Shown one piece after another: positions 44,306 through 55,313 of a DNA stretch of 64,000 nucleotides. The notes below the pieces were generated by a model, which was not told the DNA's origin, did no database searches, and saw only the letters and a list, made by a program, of their open reading frames with translations. This DNA comes from Achromobacter pestifer. GTDB taxonomy: Bacteria; Pseudomonadota; Gammaproteobacteria; Burkholderiales; Burkholderiaceae_B. The stretch is from NCBI RefSeq assembly GCF_013267355.1, contig NZ_CP053985.1, positions 3,348,001-3,412,000 of the forward strand, in the 5' to 3' direction. Every line of letters starts with the position of its first letter. The first letter of the stretch is position 1. A program made the translations under genes and the position numbers.

Positions 44306-44506
44306 TCAGCCCCCGCCCACCGCGACCACGATTTCGACCTGGTCGCCGTCGCTCAGCGCGGTTTGCGCGTGCTGGCTCTTGGGCACGATTTCGCCGTTGC
44401 GTTCCACGGCCACGCGCTTGCCGGCATAGCCCAGGGCTTCCAGCAATTCGTTCACGGTCGTGTCCAGGGGAAACTCCCGTGCGTCTCCGTTCAGGGTGAT
44501 GTGCAT
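44306..44506 (-). CDS. thiS: sulfur carrier protein ThiS
   Basis: A 66-residue ubiquitin-like protein ending in Gly-Gly (VVAVGGG), the thiocarboxylate-bearing tail. It carries sulfur to the thiazole synthase ThiG in thiamine biosynthesis after adenylation by ThiF or MoeB-like enzymes. Neither thiG nor another thiamine gene is next to it. It is the last gene after trmB and pip, 14 bases from pip. Length and tail match the family well. Confidence 0.93.
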   Translation of the reverse strand: MHITLNGDAREFPLDTTVNELLEALGYAGKRVAVERNGEIVPKSQHAQTALSDGDQVEIVVAVGGG

Positions 44507-44520
44507 GCAGGTCTCCTCAG

Positions 44521-46283
<1,763 letters not shown>

Positions 46284-46418
46284 AGCCCGGATTGTAGTGG
46301 CAGGTCCGGCGGGCCGCTGTCGCCCAGATGCACTAAATTGGGGACATATTTACGGCCTTCAGGCTGAGAGCGTCCGGCGCAGGGCGGCGGTCGGCTGCGG
46401 CGATGAAAAAAGGCGCGC

Positions 46419-46424
46419 TATAAT
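46419..46424 (+). promoter_or_regulatory. -10 box for tRNA-Gly
   Basis: A perfect TATAAT at 46419-46424, followed by a GC-rich discriminator CGCCGCC. The tRNA begins 44 bases further on. The expected -35 position holds only TGCGGC, so the -35 is weak or absent. The segment TATAATCGCCG is also found in the tRNA-Leu promoter of this window. Confidence 0.55.
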
Positions 46425-46467
46425 CGCCGCCTCTGCTTCGGCTTTGCGCCGAGGGCACGACACCCGA

Positions 46468-46541
46468 GCGGGTGTAGTTCAATGGTAGAACGGCGGCTTC
46501 CCAAGCCTCAAGCGTGGGTTCGATTCCCATCACCCGCTCCA
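46468..46541 (+). tRNA. tRNA-Gly (anticodon CCC)
   Basis: A 74-nt cloverleaf with encoded CCA. The acceptor stem GCGGGTG pairs with CACCCGC, the D arm is GTTCAATGGTAGAAC, the anticodon loop TTCCCAA gives CCC (reads GGG), and the T arm is GTGGGTTCGATTCCCAT. It lies between trmB and the Lrp/AsnC gene. Confidence 0.97.
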
Positions 46542-46611
46542 ATTGCGCACCACATCCAATTCCTCTCTTTGGGACGTAGTTTCCTTGGCTGAGGCTTGCC
46601 GCGCTTGCGAA

Positions 46612-47070
46612 TCAAAGATGGTCTAGCGGCAACGCCGTGGTGTACTTGAGCTCCTCCATCGCAAAACTCGAACTGACGTCGAACAGTTCAGCGACCTGGA
46701 TGAGCTTCTTGTAGACGAAATCGAACCCGGCGATATCGGGCACCACCACCTTGAGAAGGTAGTCGGTGTCGCCGGTCATCCGATAGAACTCCATGACCTC
46801 CGGCATATCCTTGACGCCGAGCGAGAATTTCTCAAGCCAATTGAGGTCATGGCGGTTCGTCTTTATCGATACGAATACCGTTACGCCCAGCCCCGCCTTG
46901 TTGTTGTCCAACAGGCAAACCTGTCGGCGAATAAGGCCGGACGCCTGCAAGTGCTGAATCCGCTTCCAGCACGCGGTCGGCGACAGGTGGACCTGTTCCG
47001 CGATTTCATTGTTCGAGAGGCGCGCATCTGTCTGAAGCAACGCGAGGATGCACCGATCTTTCTTGTCCAT
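46612..47070 (-). CDS. Lrp/AsnC-family regulator
   Basis: A 152-residue feast/famine regulator: N-terminal helix-turn-helix (SNNEIAEQVHLSPTACWKRIQHLQASGLI) and the ligand-binding RAM/ACT-like domain (MPEVMEFYRMTGDTDYLLKVVV). Such proteins sense an amino acid and control nearby uptake or catabolic genes. It diverges from the LysR gene; the shared region of about 180 bases is where it may act, together with the LysR product, on the amino-acid-like cluster to the right. Confidence 0.94.
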   Translation of the reverse strand: MDKKDRCILALLQTDARLSNNEIAEQVHLSPTACWKRIQHLQASGLIRRQVCLLDNNKAGLGVTVFVSIKTNRHDLNWLEKFSLGVKDMPEVMEFYRMTGDTDYLLKVVVPDIAGFDFVYKKLIQVAELFDVSSSFAMEELKYTTALPLDHL

Positions 47071-47250
47071 GGCTCACTCAACTTACCCTCCCTTTTGCGT
47101 GGCGAGCATATCCAGAAGGCCGGTGCTGCCGCGCGGTTCGGAGGCCAAACCTGAGGTCGATGTTATAGGTCGCCTCAGCTTGGGGCGATACAATTCATCA
47201 GGCCAGACTTACAAGAAATTTTATATTTGAACCGGCAAGCCGGAGGCGCG

Positions 47251-48210
47251 ATGCAAGAGGTGGACCTTACTCTCACGCAGACTTTTTTCCTCGTCGCACA
47301 GGAGGGCACCTATTCCGCCGCGGCGCGCCGGTTGAACATCACCTACCAATCGGTGGCCAACCACATCCGGCGCCTCGAGCAGCGCGTCGGCGAGAAGCTG
47401 GTGGTGGCTGGGCGCGGCGCCAAGTCGATCAAGCTCACGCCGCGCGGCACCAGCCTTTACCGGCTGCTGGCGCCGGAATTCGATGTCATGCTGACGCGCC
47501 TGGGCAGCTTGATCGATAAGGAGCGGCCAGTCATCCGTATCGGGATGCCGCACGCGATCTTCTACTACCTGCTGCCGCCGGTGCTGACGAAGTTTCGGCG
47601 GATGTATCCCGACGTCGAGATCGTCGGCTACGAAAAGGACGTCTCGCTGCCAGAGCTGATCCGCAACGGCTCGTTGGATGTCTGTTTGAGCGAGCGCTAT
47701 TTTGGCGACACCGTGATTCCGCAACGCGTGCTCTGCCACTATCAGCCAGCGCTGGCGTTCCCGTCGAGCTGGCCCGCGCCAGCCGATGAGAAGGCTGTTC
47801 CGGAATGGGCGCTTGGACGGCCGCTGGTGACATATGAACCCGGCCAGATGCTCCGCAATATCGCACTGGACTATTTGTCGGTCGGCAACGAGCAGCCCAA
47901 GGTCGCGGTGTCTACCTCGACCAGCATGAGCGTCAAGCGTTGCGTCGATGAAGGCCTGGGCTTCGCATTGCTGCCCACCTGGTGCATCGACGAGTCGGAT
48001 CGGCGCCTGAACTGTATCGCGCTTCCCAATGCGCCGAGGATTCCCATCTATTTCGGCGAAGCCATGTTCCTGAAATCGAATCCGTTCGTCCGTTCGCTTC
48101 ACAAGCTTTGCCTGGAGATTTTTCCCACTATCATCGAAGAGCGCGCGGGCCGGTGGAGCTCCCTCAACGCAAGCAGGCCGAAACGCGCGCGCTCCGCTGT
48201 CCGAAGCTGA
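47251..48210 (+). CDS. LysR-family transcriptional regulator
   Basis: A 319-residue LysR-type regulator: N-terminal winged helix (LTLTQTFFLVAQEGTYSAAARRLNITYQSVANHIRRLE) followed by the effector domain. The ATG at 47251 has GGAGG at the right distance, in preference to a TTG eight codons upstream. The gene is 214 bases before the PLP enzyme gene and the cluster it probably controls, and diverges from the Lrp/AsnC gene. Confidence 0.92.
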   Translation: MQEVDLTLTQTFFLVAQEGTYSAAARRLNITYQSVANHIRRLEQRVGEKLVVAGRGAKSIKLTPRGTSLYRLLAPEFDVMLTRLGSLIDKERPVIRIGMPHAIFYYLLPPVLTKFRRMYPDVEIVGYEKDVSLPELIRNGSLDVCLSERYFGDTVIPQRVLCHYQPALAFPSSWPAPADEKAVPEWALGRPLVTYEPGQMLRNIALDYLSVGNEQPKVAVSTSTSMSVKRCVDEGLGFALLPTWCIDESDRRLNCIALPNAPRIPIYFGEAMFLKSNPFVRSLHKLCLEIFPTIIEERAGRWSSLNASRPKRARSAVRS

Positions 48211-48424
48211 GGCCTTTCATCCGTGCCGGGCCTGACCCGGCATAGCCAGTCCGCCTGCGTCAGATTGTCAGGGTTCGGCGGTGATTATTTTTCTCTTTTT
48301 TCCTCCGGAAGGGGTAAAAAATCGAAGAGTTTTCACCCACTCTCCTCATAGACTTGATCACGTCATCAGTGGCCACCGACTTCCCGTGGAAGCGCTGGCC
48401 GTGCATCCACGGAGATTGAAGTTC

Positions 48425-49645
48425 ATGAGGGAAAGCACTCAACTCGTCAGCGCAGGCCGGCATCCGGAACGTTTTGGTGGCCTGGTGAATACCCCCATCT
48501 GCAGGGCATCGACGATACTCGCGGGCAGCATGGCGGAATGGGAAGGCATGAAGCGCGCCCGCGCCGCGCAAGAGCCGGGCGCCACCACCTATGGCCGCTA
48601 TGGAACCGCCACCGCCCACGCGTTCGAGGAAGCCATGGCTGCCCTGGAAGGCGGCCACCGCTCGTTGGTCTTTCCCTCGGGCCTGGCGGCCATCGCCACG
48701 GCGCTCACCGCCTTGCTCAAGGCCGGCGACCATATCCTGGTGTCGTATAGCGCCTATTCCCCGACCCGCTCCTTCCTCGATCGCGTGCTCAGCCGTTTCG
48801 GGGTTGAAGTACAGGTCTACGACCCTGCTTGCGGCAAGCGCATCGAATCGCTCATGCAGCCCAATACGCGCGTCGTATTTGTCGAATCACCGGGTTCCGA
48901 AACGCTCGAAATCCAGGATATTCCCGCCATCGCGGCCGCCGCGCACGCGCGCGGCGCCTTTGTCGTCATGGACAATACCTGGGCCACGCCATTGTTCTTC
49001 AAGGCCTTCGAGCATGGCGTCGATGTGTCTATCCACGCCGCGACCAAGTACATCGTGGGCCATTCGGATGCCATGCTTGGCGTGGTGACCTGCAACGAAG
49101 CCGCCTGGCCCAAGGTCAAGGAGACGACGCAGGAAATGGGCCAGACGGCCAGTCCCGACGATATCTTCCTGGCGTTGCGCGGGCTGCGCACCATGGACGT
49201 GCGGCTACAGAAGCATATGGCGTCGGGAATCCGCGTGGCCCAGTGGCTGGAGCAGCAAGCCGAGGTCGAGGCCGTGGTGCATCCAGCGCTGCCGTCGCAT
49301 CCGGGTCATGCCATCTGGAAGCGTGATTTCAGGGGGGCGAGCGGGCTTTTCACGGTAGTCCTGCGCGCAAGCGATGATGCATCAGTCGCCGCCTTTGTCG
49401 ATACATTGCATCATTTCGGAATCGGCGTGTCCTGGGGCGGATATGAAAGCCTGGCCATACCGTTCAGTCCGGGAAAGCACCACGGCGATCGCTGGCCTCA
49501 CAAGGGCAAGGCAGTACGCATGCATGTGGGGCTGGAGGACCCGGAAGACCTGATCGCCGATCTGAAGCAGGGTTTGGCTGCGATGGTTGCCTGCCAGGCT
49601 GCGCAGCAGCAAGATACTCGGAAAGACGTCGCCCGCTCGGCTTGA
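48425..49645 (+). CDS. PLP-dependent Cys/Met-metabolism enzyme (cystathionine beta-lyase-like)
   Basis: A 406-residue fold-type I PLP enzyme. K208 in HAATKYIVGH forms the internal aldimine, FPSGLAAI contributes the phosphate-binding turn, and DNTWATP (D183) binds the pyridine nitrogen. The cofactor-stacking tyrosine is in SAYSPTR (Y111). The sequence follows MetC-like lyases rather than gamma-synthases. It would cleave C-S or a related beta/gamma bond of an amino acid. The real start is ATG 48425; the Shine-Dalgarno site is weak. It is followed by DapA-like and SDR genes. Confidence 0.88.
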   Translation: MRESTQLVSAGRHPERFGGLVNTPICRASTILAGSMAEWEGMKRARAAQEPGATTYGRYGTATAHAFEEAMAALEGGHRSLVFPSGLAAIATALTALLKAGDHILVSYSAYSPTRSFLDRVLSRFGVEVQVYDPACGKRIESLMQPNTRVVFVESPGSETLEIQDIPAIAAAAHARGAFVVMDNTWATPLFFKAFEHGVDVSIHAATKYIVGHSDAMLGVVTCNEAAWPKVKETTQEMGQTASPDDIFLALRGLRTMDVRLQKHMASGIRVAQWLEQQAEVEAVVHPALPSHPGHAIWKRDFRGASGLFTVVLRASDDASVAAFVDTLHHFGIGVSWGGYESLAIPFSPGKHHGDRWPHKGKAVRMHVGLEDPEDLIADLKQGLAAMVACQAAQQQDTRKDVARSA

Positions 49646-49685
49646 GCCTCACCCATTTTTGACTCTGCCATTACTGGAGATATAC

Positions 49686-50621
49686 ATGAGCAAGATGAAG
49701 ATCACCGGGTCCTTCGTGGCCCTGATTACGCCCTTCAACAAGGACGGCAGCCCCGACTACGAAGCCTTCCGCGAACTGCTGAAGTTCCAGGAAGACAACG
49801 GCACCAGCGCCGTGCTCATCATGGGGTCCACGGGTGAGGTTTCCATGCTGTCGCAAAAGGAGCGTCAGGACATCATCGTCGAAACCGCGAAGATGAAGAC
49901 CGGCAAGATGAAGCTCTTCTATGGCTGCACCGGCAACAACACCGAGGCCACCATGGATTACCTGCGCTTTGCGCGGGCCAACGGCGCCGATGGCGCCATT
50001 CTGGCCGCGCCCGCCTACATCTGCGCCTCCGAATCGGACATCGAAAGCTATTTCCTCGAAATCGCCGACGCCACTGACTTGCCGCTGGGCATTTACAACA
50101 ATCCGCCGCGCGTCAAGAGCGACCTGCACTGGGACCAGCTGCTGCGCATCTTCAAGCACCCGAACTACGTGGTCCACAAGGAATCCACCACGCGCGTGGG
50201 CCAGGTGGCGCAGGTGCTATATGGCGCGCCCGACGTATCCGTGATGTGCTGCGATTCGCCCAATCTGGGCCTGGTCGTGCCGACCATGAGCCTGGGCGGC
50301 CATGGCACGGCCAACATGACCGGCAACATTGCGCCAGCAGAGTTGACCGAGATTTCCCAGCCCTGGACGTCGCCCGAAGTCAGCTTCAGCTTCCGTGAGT
50401 CCTATTTGCGTAATCTGCAATTGCTGCACTACTCGTACTCGGCCATCAACCCCGTGGCCATCAAATCGCTGATGAAGGCCGTGGGCCTGCCGGCAGGCGA
50501 ACTGCGCAAGCCGCTGCGCGCGCTGGAAGGAGAGCCCTTGCTCAAGGGCCTGCGCGCGGTCAAGGCGCTGGGCCTCGACAAGAAGTACGGCTGGAATTCG
50601 CTGCAGCTGAAGGCCGCCTGA
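49686..50621 (+). CDS. DapA-family (dihydrodipicolinate synthase superfamily) lyase
   Basis: A 311-residue class I aldolase of the DapA/NanA family. K165 in VVHKEST is the Schiff-base lysine and Y137 (LGIYNNPPR) the proton-relay tyrosine. The carboxylate-binding motif is GSTGE (47-51), with Ser for the first Thr of DapA. It should join or cleave pyruvate and an aldehyde; the catabolic context between a PLP lyase and an SDR argues for a degradative aldolase rather than lysine synthesis. A GGAG site precedes the ATG at 49686. Confidence 0.9.
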   Translation: MSKMKITGSFVALITPFNKDGSPDYEAFRELLKFQEDNGTSAVLIMGSTGEVSMLSQKERQDIIVETAKMKTGKMKLFYGCTGNNTEATMDYLRFARANGADGAILAAPAYICASESDIESYFLEIADATDLPLGIYNNPPRVKSDLHWDQLLRIFKHPNYVVHKESTTRVGQVAQVLYGAPDVSVMCCDSPNLGLVVPTMSLGGHGTANMTGNIAPAELTEISQPWTSPEVSFSFRESYLRNLQLLHYSYSAINPVAIKSLMKAVGLPAGELRKPLRALEGEPLLKGLRAVKALGLDKKYGWNSLQLKAA

Positions 50622-50751
50622 TCCCTTGCAGGACGAGTCCGGAAAGGACGCGTGTCGGAAGAGTGTCCGCCTTGCGGCTTCCTGATGACGGAACTCCTTT
50701 CCGGCCATTTCATGTCATGGCTTGGGCTGCGCCTTTGCAATAGGAAACGCT

Positions 50752-51531
50752 ATGGATTTGGGAATTCGAGGCCGCCATGCGCTGGTTTTCGGCGGCAGCA
50801 AGGGAATGGGCCGCGCCTGCGCCCATCAGTTGGCGAGCGAAGGCGTCAACGTGACCATTGCGGCGCGCACGGAAGGCACGCTGGCCAAGGCGGCTGATGA
50901 AATCACGGCGGCCACGGGAACCCGGGTTCGCTATGCGGTTGCCAATATCACCACGGACGAAGGGCGGGAGGCGGCGCTTGCGGCGTGCCCCGCGCCCGAT
51001 ATCCTGGTCAACAATGCGGACGGGGCGCCGCCCGGCGATTTTCGCCAGTGGACCCAGTCCGACTGGCATGCGGCCCTGGACGCCATGGCCCTCGGGCCGA
51101 TCGACATGATCCGGCGGGTCGTTGACGGCATGATGGACCGCCGCTTTGGCCGCATTGTGAACATCGTCTCACGCAGCGTCAAAACGCCGCAGCTTGAACT
51201 CGGCCTTTCCAATGGCGCGCGCTCCTGCCTGGTGGGTTTTGTTGCGGGCCTGGCCCGCCAGACGGTGCGGCACAACGTCACCATCAACAACCTGCTTCCA
51301 GGCGTCTTCGCCACCGATGCGCAGCGGCATCACATAGAAGGAATGCTGGAGCCAGGCGGCAAGAGTTTTGAACAGCTGTGGACGGAGCGCGGATCCAACA
51401 ATCCTGCTGGCCGCTACGGCGAGCCCGAGGAATTGGGCGCGCTTTGCGCATATATCTGCGCTGCTCAATCCGGCTATATATGCGGACAGAATATCTTAAT
51501 AGACGGCGGCGCCTATCCAGGCACCTACTGA
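50752..51531 (+). CDS. SDR-family protein lacking the catalytic Tyr-Lys pair
   Basis: A 259-residue short-chain-dehydrogenase-fold protein. The nucleotide motif GGSKGMG (14-20) and the structural NNAD (87-90) are present, and S140 is the usual catalytic serine. The Y-x3-K pair, however, reads S153-x3-R157 in GLSNGARSCL, so conventional hydride-transfer catalysis is doubtful. Similar GLSNGAR sequences occur in a recognised SDR subgroup that is not fully characterised, so it may be an alternative active site and not simply decay. AGGAAA precedes the ATG. Confidence 0.85.
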   Translation: MDLGIRGRHALVFGGSKGMGRACAHQLASEGVNVTIAARTEGTLAKAADEITAATGTRVRYAVANITTDEGREAALAACPAPDILVNNADGAPPGDFRQWTQSDWHAALDAMALGPIDMIRRVVDGMMDRRFGRIVNIVSRSVKTPQLELGLSNGARSCLVGFVAGLARQTVRHNVTINNLLPGVFATDAQRHHIEGMLEPGGKSFEQLWTERGSNNPAGRYGEPEELGALCAYICAAQSGYICGQNILIDGGAYPGTY

Positions 51532-51639
51532 TTCGCCTACGATCATCCCCGCTTTCCACACCCCCCTCTTTCATGGATTGCGGGTCCGGGGAGGGGAGCG
51601 GTACTCGTTGCCCAACCATTTTCAATGAGATCGTTCGTC

Positions 51640-52659
51640 ATGCGTAATACCCCATTTCGTTCTCGCCGCTTTTGCATGAAAGGCATTGCGGCCGTTATCG
51701 GTGGCTTGGCCGTGCTGGGTGCGGTACAGGCGCAATCGAAGTCGGACGCCTCCTATCCCAGCCGTCCGATTACCATCGTGGTGCCTCACCCTCCTGGCGG
51801 TTCGGTCGATGGCCTCGCCCGCATATTTGCCGTGAAGCTAGGCGAGGAACTGAAGCAATCGGTCATCATCGACAACAGGGCGGGGGCGTCGGGGATGGTG
51901 GGCGCGGGCGTGGTTGCGCGCGCGGCGCCGGATGGCTACACGCTGTACCTGAATGCCTCGATCCACAACATCAACCCGCTGCTTTATGGGAAGAAGATGA
52001 CCTTCGATGCGGTGAAGGATTTCACCCCCATCAGCGGTCTGGCCCAGGGCGCATTGATATTCGGCGTAAACAACGATGTCCCTGCGAAGACCGTGCAGGA
52101 ATTCGTCGGCGCGGTGAAGGCAGCTCCCAACAAATACAATTTTGCAACCACGGGCTTTGGTTCGGCGGGGCACCTCGCCATCGCGCAGTTCGCATATGAA
52201 GGCGGTCTTTCCGGTCTGCAGATCCCGATCGTTCTCTATAAAGGCGGCGGCCCTGCCTTGACCGATCTGATCGGCGGACAGGTTCACGCGCTGGCCGATC
52301 CGATGCTCTCCTCGTTGCCCATGGTCAAGTCGGGAAAGATACGTGCGTTGGCGGTAACCGGCGACAAGCGCAGCCCCTTGCTTCCGGACGTTCCGACAAT
52401 GCGCGAAGCCGGGCTGAAGGATTTCGAGTTTTATTCCTGGTATGGCCTATGGGCGCCCGCCAAGCTGCCGGAGCCGATACTCAAGACGCTGGAAGTCGCC
52501 ACGCAGAAAATCATGACGTCCGCCAGCATGAAGGAGCAGCTCGACAACCTCGGTTTTGAAAGCTCCTACAGGAACAGCGCGGACTTCGCGCAGTACATCC
52601 AAGCCGAGACGGCCAAATACAGCGCCATCATCAAACAGGCCAATATCACCGCCGACTGA
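51640..52659 (+). CDS. Bug-family periplasmic substrate-binding protein
   Basis: A 339-residue Bug receptor. The signal region carries basic residues (RSRRFCMKG) and a hydrophobic core ending QAQ at about residue 31, before the signature YPSRPITIVVPHPPGGSVD. Starts at 51625, 51640 or 51676 are all in frame; 51640 gives the most typical signal. It closes the PLP/DapA/SDR operon and should deliver its substrate or precursor. A terminator-like hairpin follows. Confidence 0.9.
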   Translation: MRNTPFRSRRFCMKGIAAVIGGLAVLGAVQAQSKSDASYPSRPITIVVPHPPGGSVDGLARIFAVKLGEELKQSVIIDNRAGASGMVGAGVVARAAPDGYTLYLNASIHNINPLLYGKKMTFDAVKDFTPISGLAQGALIFGVNNDVPAKTVQEFVGAVKAAPNKYNFATTGFGSAGHLAIAQFAYEGGLSGLQIPIVLYKGGGPALTDLIGGQVHALADPMLSSLPMVKSGKIRALAVTGDKRSPLLPDVPTMREAGLKDFEFYSWYGLWAPAKLPEPILKTLEVATQKIMTSASMKEQLDNLGFESSYRNSADFAQYIQAETAKYSAIIKQANITAD

Positions 52660-52677
52660 AGCGCTTTCCCAAGAACC

Positions 52678-52702
52678 AGAGCGCCCCATCGAGGGGCGCT
52701 CT
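52678..52702. terminator. GC-rich hairpin between convergent genes
   Basis: A perfect ten-base stem AGAGCGCCCC with GGGGCGCTCT around ATCGA. It lies 18 bases after the Bug stop and 41 bases from the molybdoenzyme stop. A T run is missing, so its efficiency as a terminator is unclear. Confidence 0.5.
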
Positions 52703-52743
52703 GAGCGCTGAGGCAAAGCCGCGTCCGGCCTCGAGCCAGACGG

Positions 52744-55062
52744 CTATGCGGCACGATCCAATTTGACGATTGCCGGTACCTCCAGGGCCTGGACCAAAGG
52801 TGCGGCTTCTTCCCAGCGCATCACCTCCACCAGCGCGGACTGGGCACTGCTTCCCTGAGTCAAGCGGGAAGTGCCCACGTCGATCGTCAACACGTTGGGG
52901 TTGCCGTGGATCTCCAGATTCTCGTCGGCAGCGTCAAACCATGCTCCCGTGGGCAAGGCCACCACGCCAGGCTTGAGATCGGCGTCGATAACCGCGGTCG
53001 CAAGACACGCGCCACGGTCGTTGTATACCTTGACCAGATCATGTTGGCCGATGCGCCGGGCTTGTGCATCCGACGGCGCGATGCGCAGAGCCTCCCGGCC
53101 ATTGACCTTGAGGTCCACCGATGTCTTGCCGCCGTCCATTTGGGAATGGAGTTTGCCCGCGGGCTGCGGGGTGAGCAGGTGTAGCGGCCACCGGGCCGCC
53201 TTGGGTGATCCCAGCCATTCGTCCGGCGCCAGCCAGCTGGGGTGGGGCGGGCAGTCGGCGTAACCGAATCCGGCGATTTTCTCCGAATACAGCTCGATGC
53301 GACCTGACGGCGTACGCAGCGGATTGCCCGCGGGATCGCGACGGAACTCCTCGAACAGCACAAATGGTTTTTCAGGCTCGGGAATTTCCACGAACCCCCG
53401 GCTCCAGAAAGCATCGAAATCAGGGGCCATATAGCCACTGCCGCGCCATTCCTTGGCCATGCTTTCGTAGATTTGCCGCACCCACTCCATCTCGCCTCGG
53501 CCTTCGGTAAAGCCATGTTCGTAGCCGCCCAGCGCGGCCAGTTCCCGGTATATGTCGAAGTCATTGCGGCTGGAGCCGATCGGCGCCAGGGCCTGATGCA
53601 TGGCGAACACGTGGCGGTCGCGCGTCGACCCGCCGATGTCGTTTCTTTCCAGCGTGGTGGTGGCTGGCAGCACGATGTCCGAGCGGCGCGCCATGGGAGT
53701 CCACCAGATCTCGTGGGCGACTATCGTTTGCGGCCGGCTCCATGCCCGGCTGAGGCGGTTCAGGTCCTGCTGGTGATGGAAGGGGTTGCCGCCGGCCCAG
53801 TACACCATCTTGATGTCCGGATAAGTACCTACCCGCCCATTGAATTCGTAGCGCTGGCCAGGATGCAGCAGCATGTCGGTGACCCGGGCAACAGGAATCA
53901 CCGAGCCGGTCGGATTGCGCCCCGATTCCATGGCAGGCCCCGCAATCTCCATGCGCGGGTTTCCGGCGCCGTTCATGGAGGCATGCCCAAACGCAAAGCC
54001 TCCGCCAGGCAGCCCGATATGCCCCAACGCAGCGGCAAGCGCAATGCTGGCCCAATACGGCTGTTCGCCGCGATGGGCGCGTTGCAATGACCATGCGCAC
54101 GTCAGCATCGTGCGAGTGTTGCGGGCCTGGCGCGCGAGCGCGCGGATCGTATCGGCCGGGACATCGCAGATCGCCTCGGCCCATTCGGGCGTCTTGGGGG
54201 TTCCGTCCGTCTTGCCTTCGAGATACTCGCGCAAGGTCGGAAATCCAACGCAATGGATCTGGAGGAACTCCTCGTCGTGGATGCCATCGGCGATCAGCGC
54301 CTGGATCATTGCCAGCATCAAGGCGGCGTCCGTGTTGGGACGAATGGGAATCCAGCGCGCACGCACGCCCGGAGGAACATCCCCCCTGGTTGGGCTGATG
54401 ACCACAAACTCTATGCCCGCCGCCACCGCCCGTTCGAGCTGGCCGGGCACGGGATGGTCCCCGGCGCCGCCCGAGGTGATCTGCGTATTGCGTAACGGCA
54501 TGCCGCCGAATGCGATCAGCAGCCGCGTATGGTTCGTGACGCTGTTCCAGTCTGTCACGCGGCCCGTCACCGGCGTATAGGTGCCGATCACATGGGGCAG
54601 CAGGAACTGCGCCGTGCCCCAGCTATAGTTTCCCGCTTGATTCGTAAAGCCGCCGCCGGCGTTCAGGAACCGGTGCGTCTGAGTGCGCGCATGGTGCAGC
54701 CGGCCTGCCGACGACCAGCCATATGAGCCGCCAAAAATGGCCTCGCTGCCATGCTCTGTCCTCACGCGCTGGAGTTCTGAATGGATTGCCGCAAGGGCGT
54801 CGTCCCAACTGACCTCTACATAGTCGTCACGTCCGCGCTCGCTCCCGTCGCACAAGTGCCGATCGCGCAGCCATCCCTTCCGAATGGCTGGCCGGTTCAC
54901 CCGTAGCGGCGAGTGGACCATGGCAGGCATCGATTGCAGGATGCTCGAGGGGGCGCTGTCGTGGGCGAACGGTTCGCAATCGATCAGCCGGCCGCCTTGT
55001 GTGACCGCGGTGTATGCGCCCCAATGAGAGAGCGAGGGGAAGCGGCGAATCTGTTCAGACAT
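52744..55062 (-). CDS. BisC/TorA-type molybdopterin oxidoreductase
   Basis: A 772-residue enzyme of the DMSO-reductase family. S118 in SYGWSSAGRLHHA is the Ser that ligates molybdenum, and DNRGACLAT-type C-terminal motifs bind the pterin guanine dinucleotide. It has no twin-arginine leader and no cluster-binding cysteine motif at the N-terminus, as in cytoplasmic BisC, which reduces biotin-d-sulfoxide and methionine S-oxide. By analogy it reduces an S- or N-oxide. It diverges from the DadA-like gene. The ATG at 55062 follows no strong Shine-Dalgarno site. Confidence 0.88.
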   Translation of the reverse strand: MSEQIRRFPSLSHWGAYTAVTQGGRLIDCEPFAHDSAPSSILQSMPAMVHSPLRVNRPAIRKGWLRDRHLCDGSERGRDDYVEVSWDDALAAIHSELQRVRTEHGSEAIFGGSYGWSSAGRLHHARTQTHRFLNAGGGFTNQAGNYSWGTAQFLLPHVIGTYTPVTGRVTDWNSVTNHTRLLIAFGGMPLRNTQITSGGAGDHPVPGQLERAVAAGIEFVVISPTRGDVPPGVRARWIPIRPNTDAALMLAMIQALIADGIHDEEFLQIHCVGFPTLREYLEGKTDGTPKTPEWAEAICDVPADTIRALARQARNTRTMLTCAWSLQRAHRGEQPYWASIALAAALGHIGLPGGGFAFGHASMNGAGNPRMEIAGPAMESGRNPTGSVIPVARVTDMLLHPGQRYEFNGRVGTYPDIKMVYWAGGNPFHHQQDLNRLSRAWSRPQTIVAHEIWWTPMARRSDIVLPATTTLERNDIGGSTRDRHVFAMHQALAPIGSSRNDFDIYRELAALGGYEHGFTEGRGEMEWVRQIYESMAKEWRGSGYMAPDFDAFWSRGFVEIPEPEKPFVLFEEFRRDPAGNPLRTPSGRIELYSEKIAGFGYADCPPHPSWLAPDEWLGSPKAARWPLHLLTPQPAGKLHSQMDGGKTSVDLKVNGREALRIAPSDAQARRIGQHDLVKVYNDRGACLATAVIDADLKPGVVALPTGAWFDAADENLEIHGNPNVLTIDVGTSRLTQGSSAQSALVEVMRWEEAAPLVQALEVPAIVKLDRAA

Positions 55063-55313
55063 GATTTGACGGGGTTCTGGCCCAGGGCTCGCGCATTTCA
55101 AGAATCCGGACCGATTGCGAATATTCAACGCGCAATCAATGCTAACAACACAGCTGGTGAATTTTCTTTCCATTCGCGCGGGTTGGCGTCAAAACAATGA
55201 AATAAATTTCACTCCGGTACCCTTTATTCTTGAATCCGGTCAGGCGTGGCGCCGTCGGGCTCCGCCTTCCGACTACGCCGCAGATATCACGATCGACCAA
55301 GAAAAACACGCCC
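55063..55313. promoter_or_regulatory. divergent region between molybdoenzyme and DadA-like genes
   Basis: A gene-free 251-base region with AT-rich parts around 55135-55235. GAATCCGG occurs near both ends (about 55101 and 55232) as a direct repeat. This is a probable shared control region, but no clear promoter boxes were found. Confidence 0.35.
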
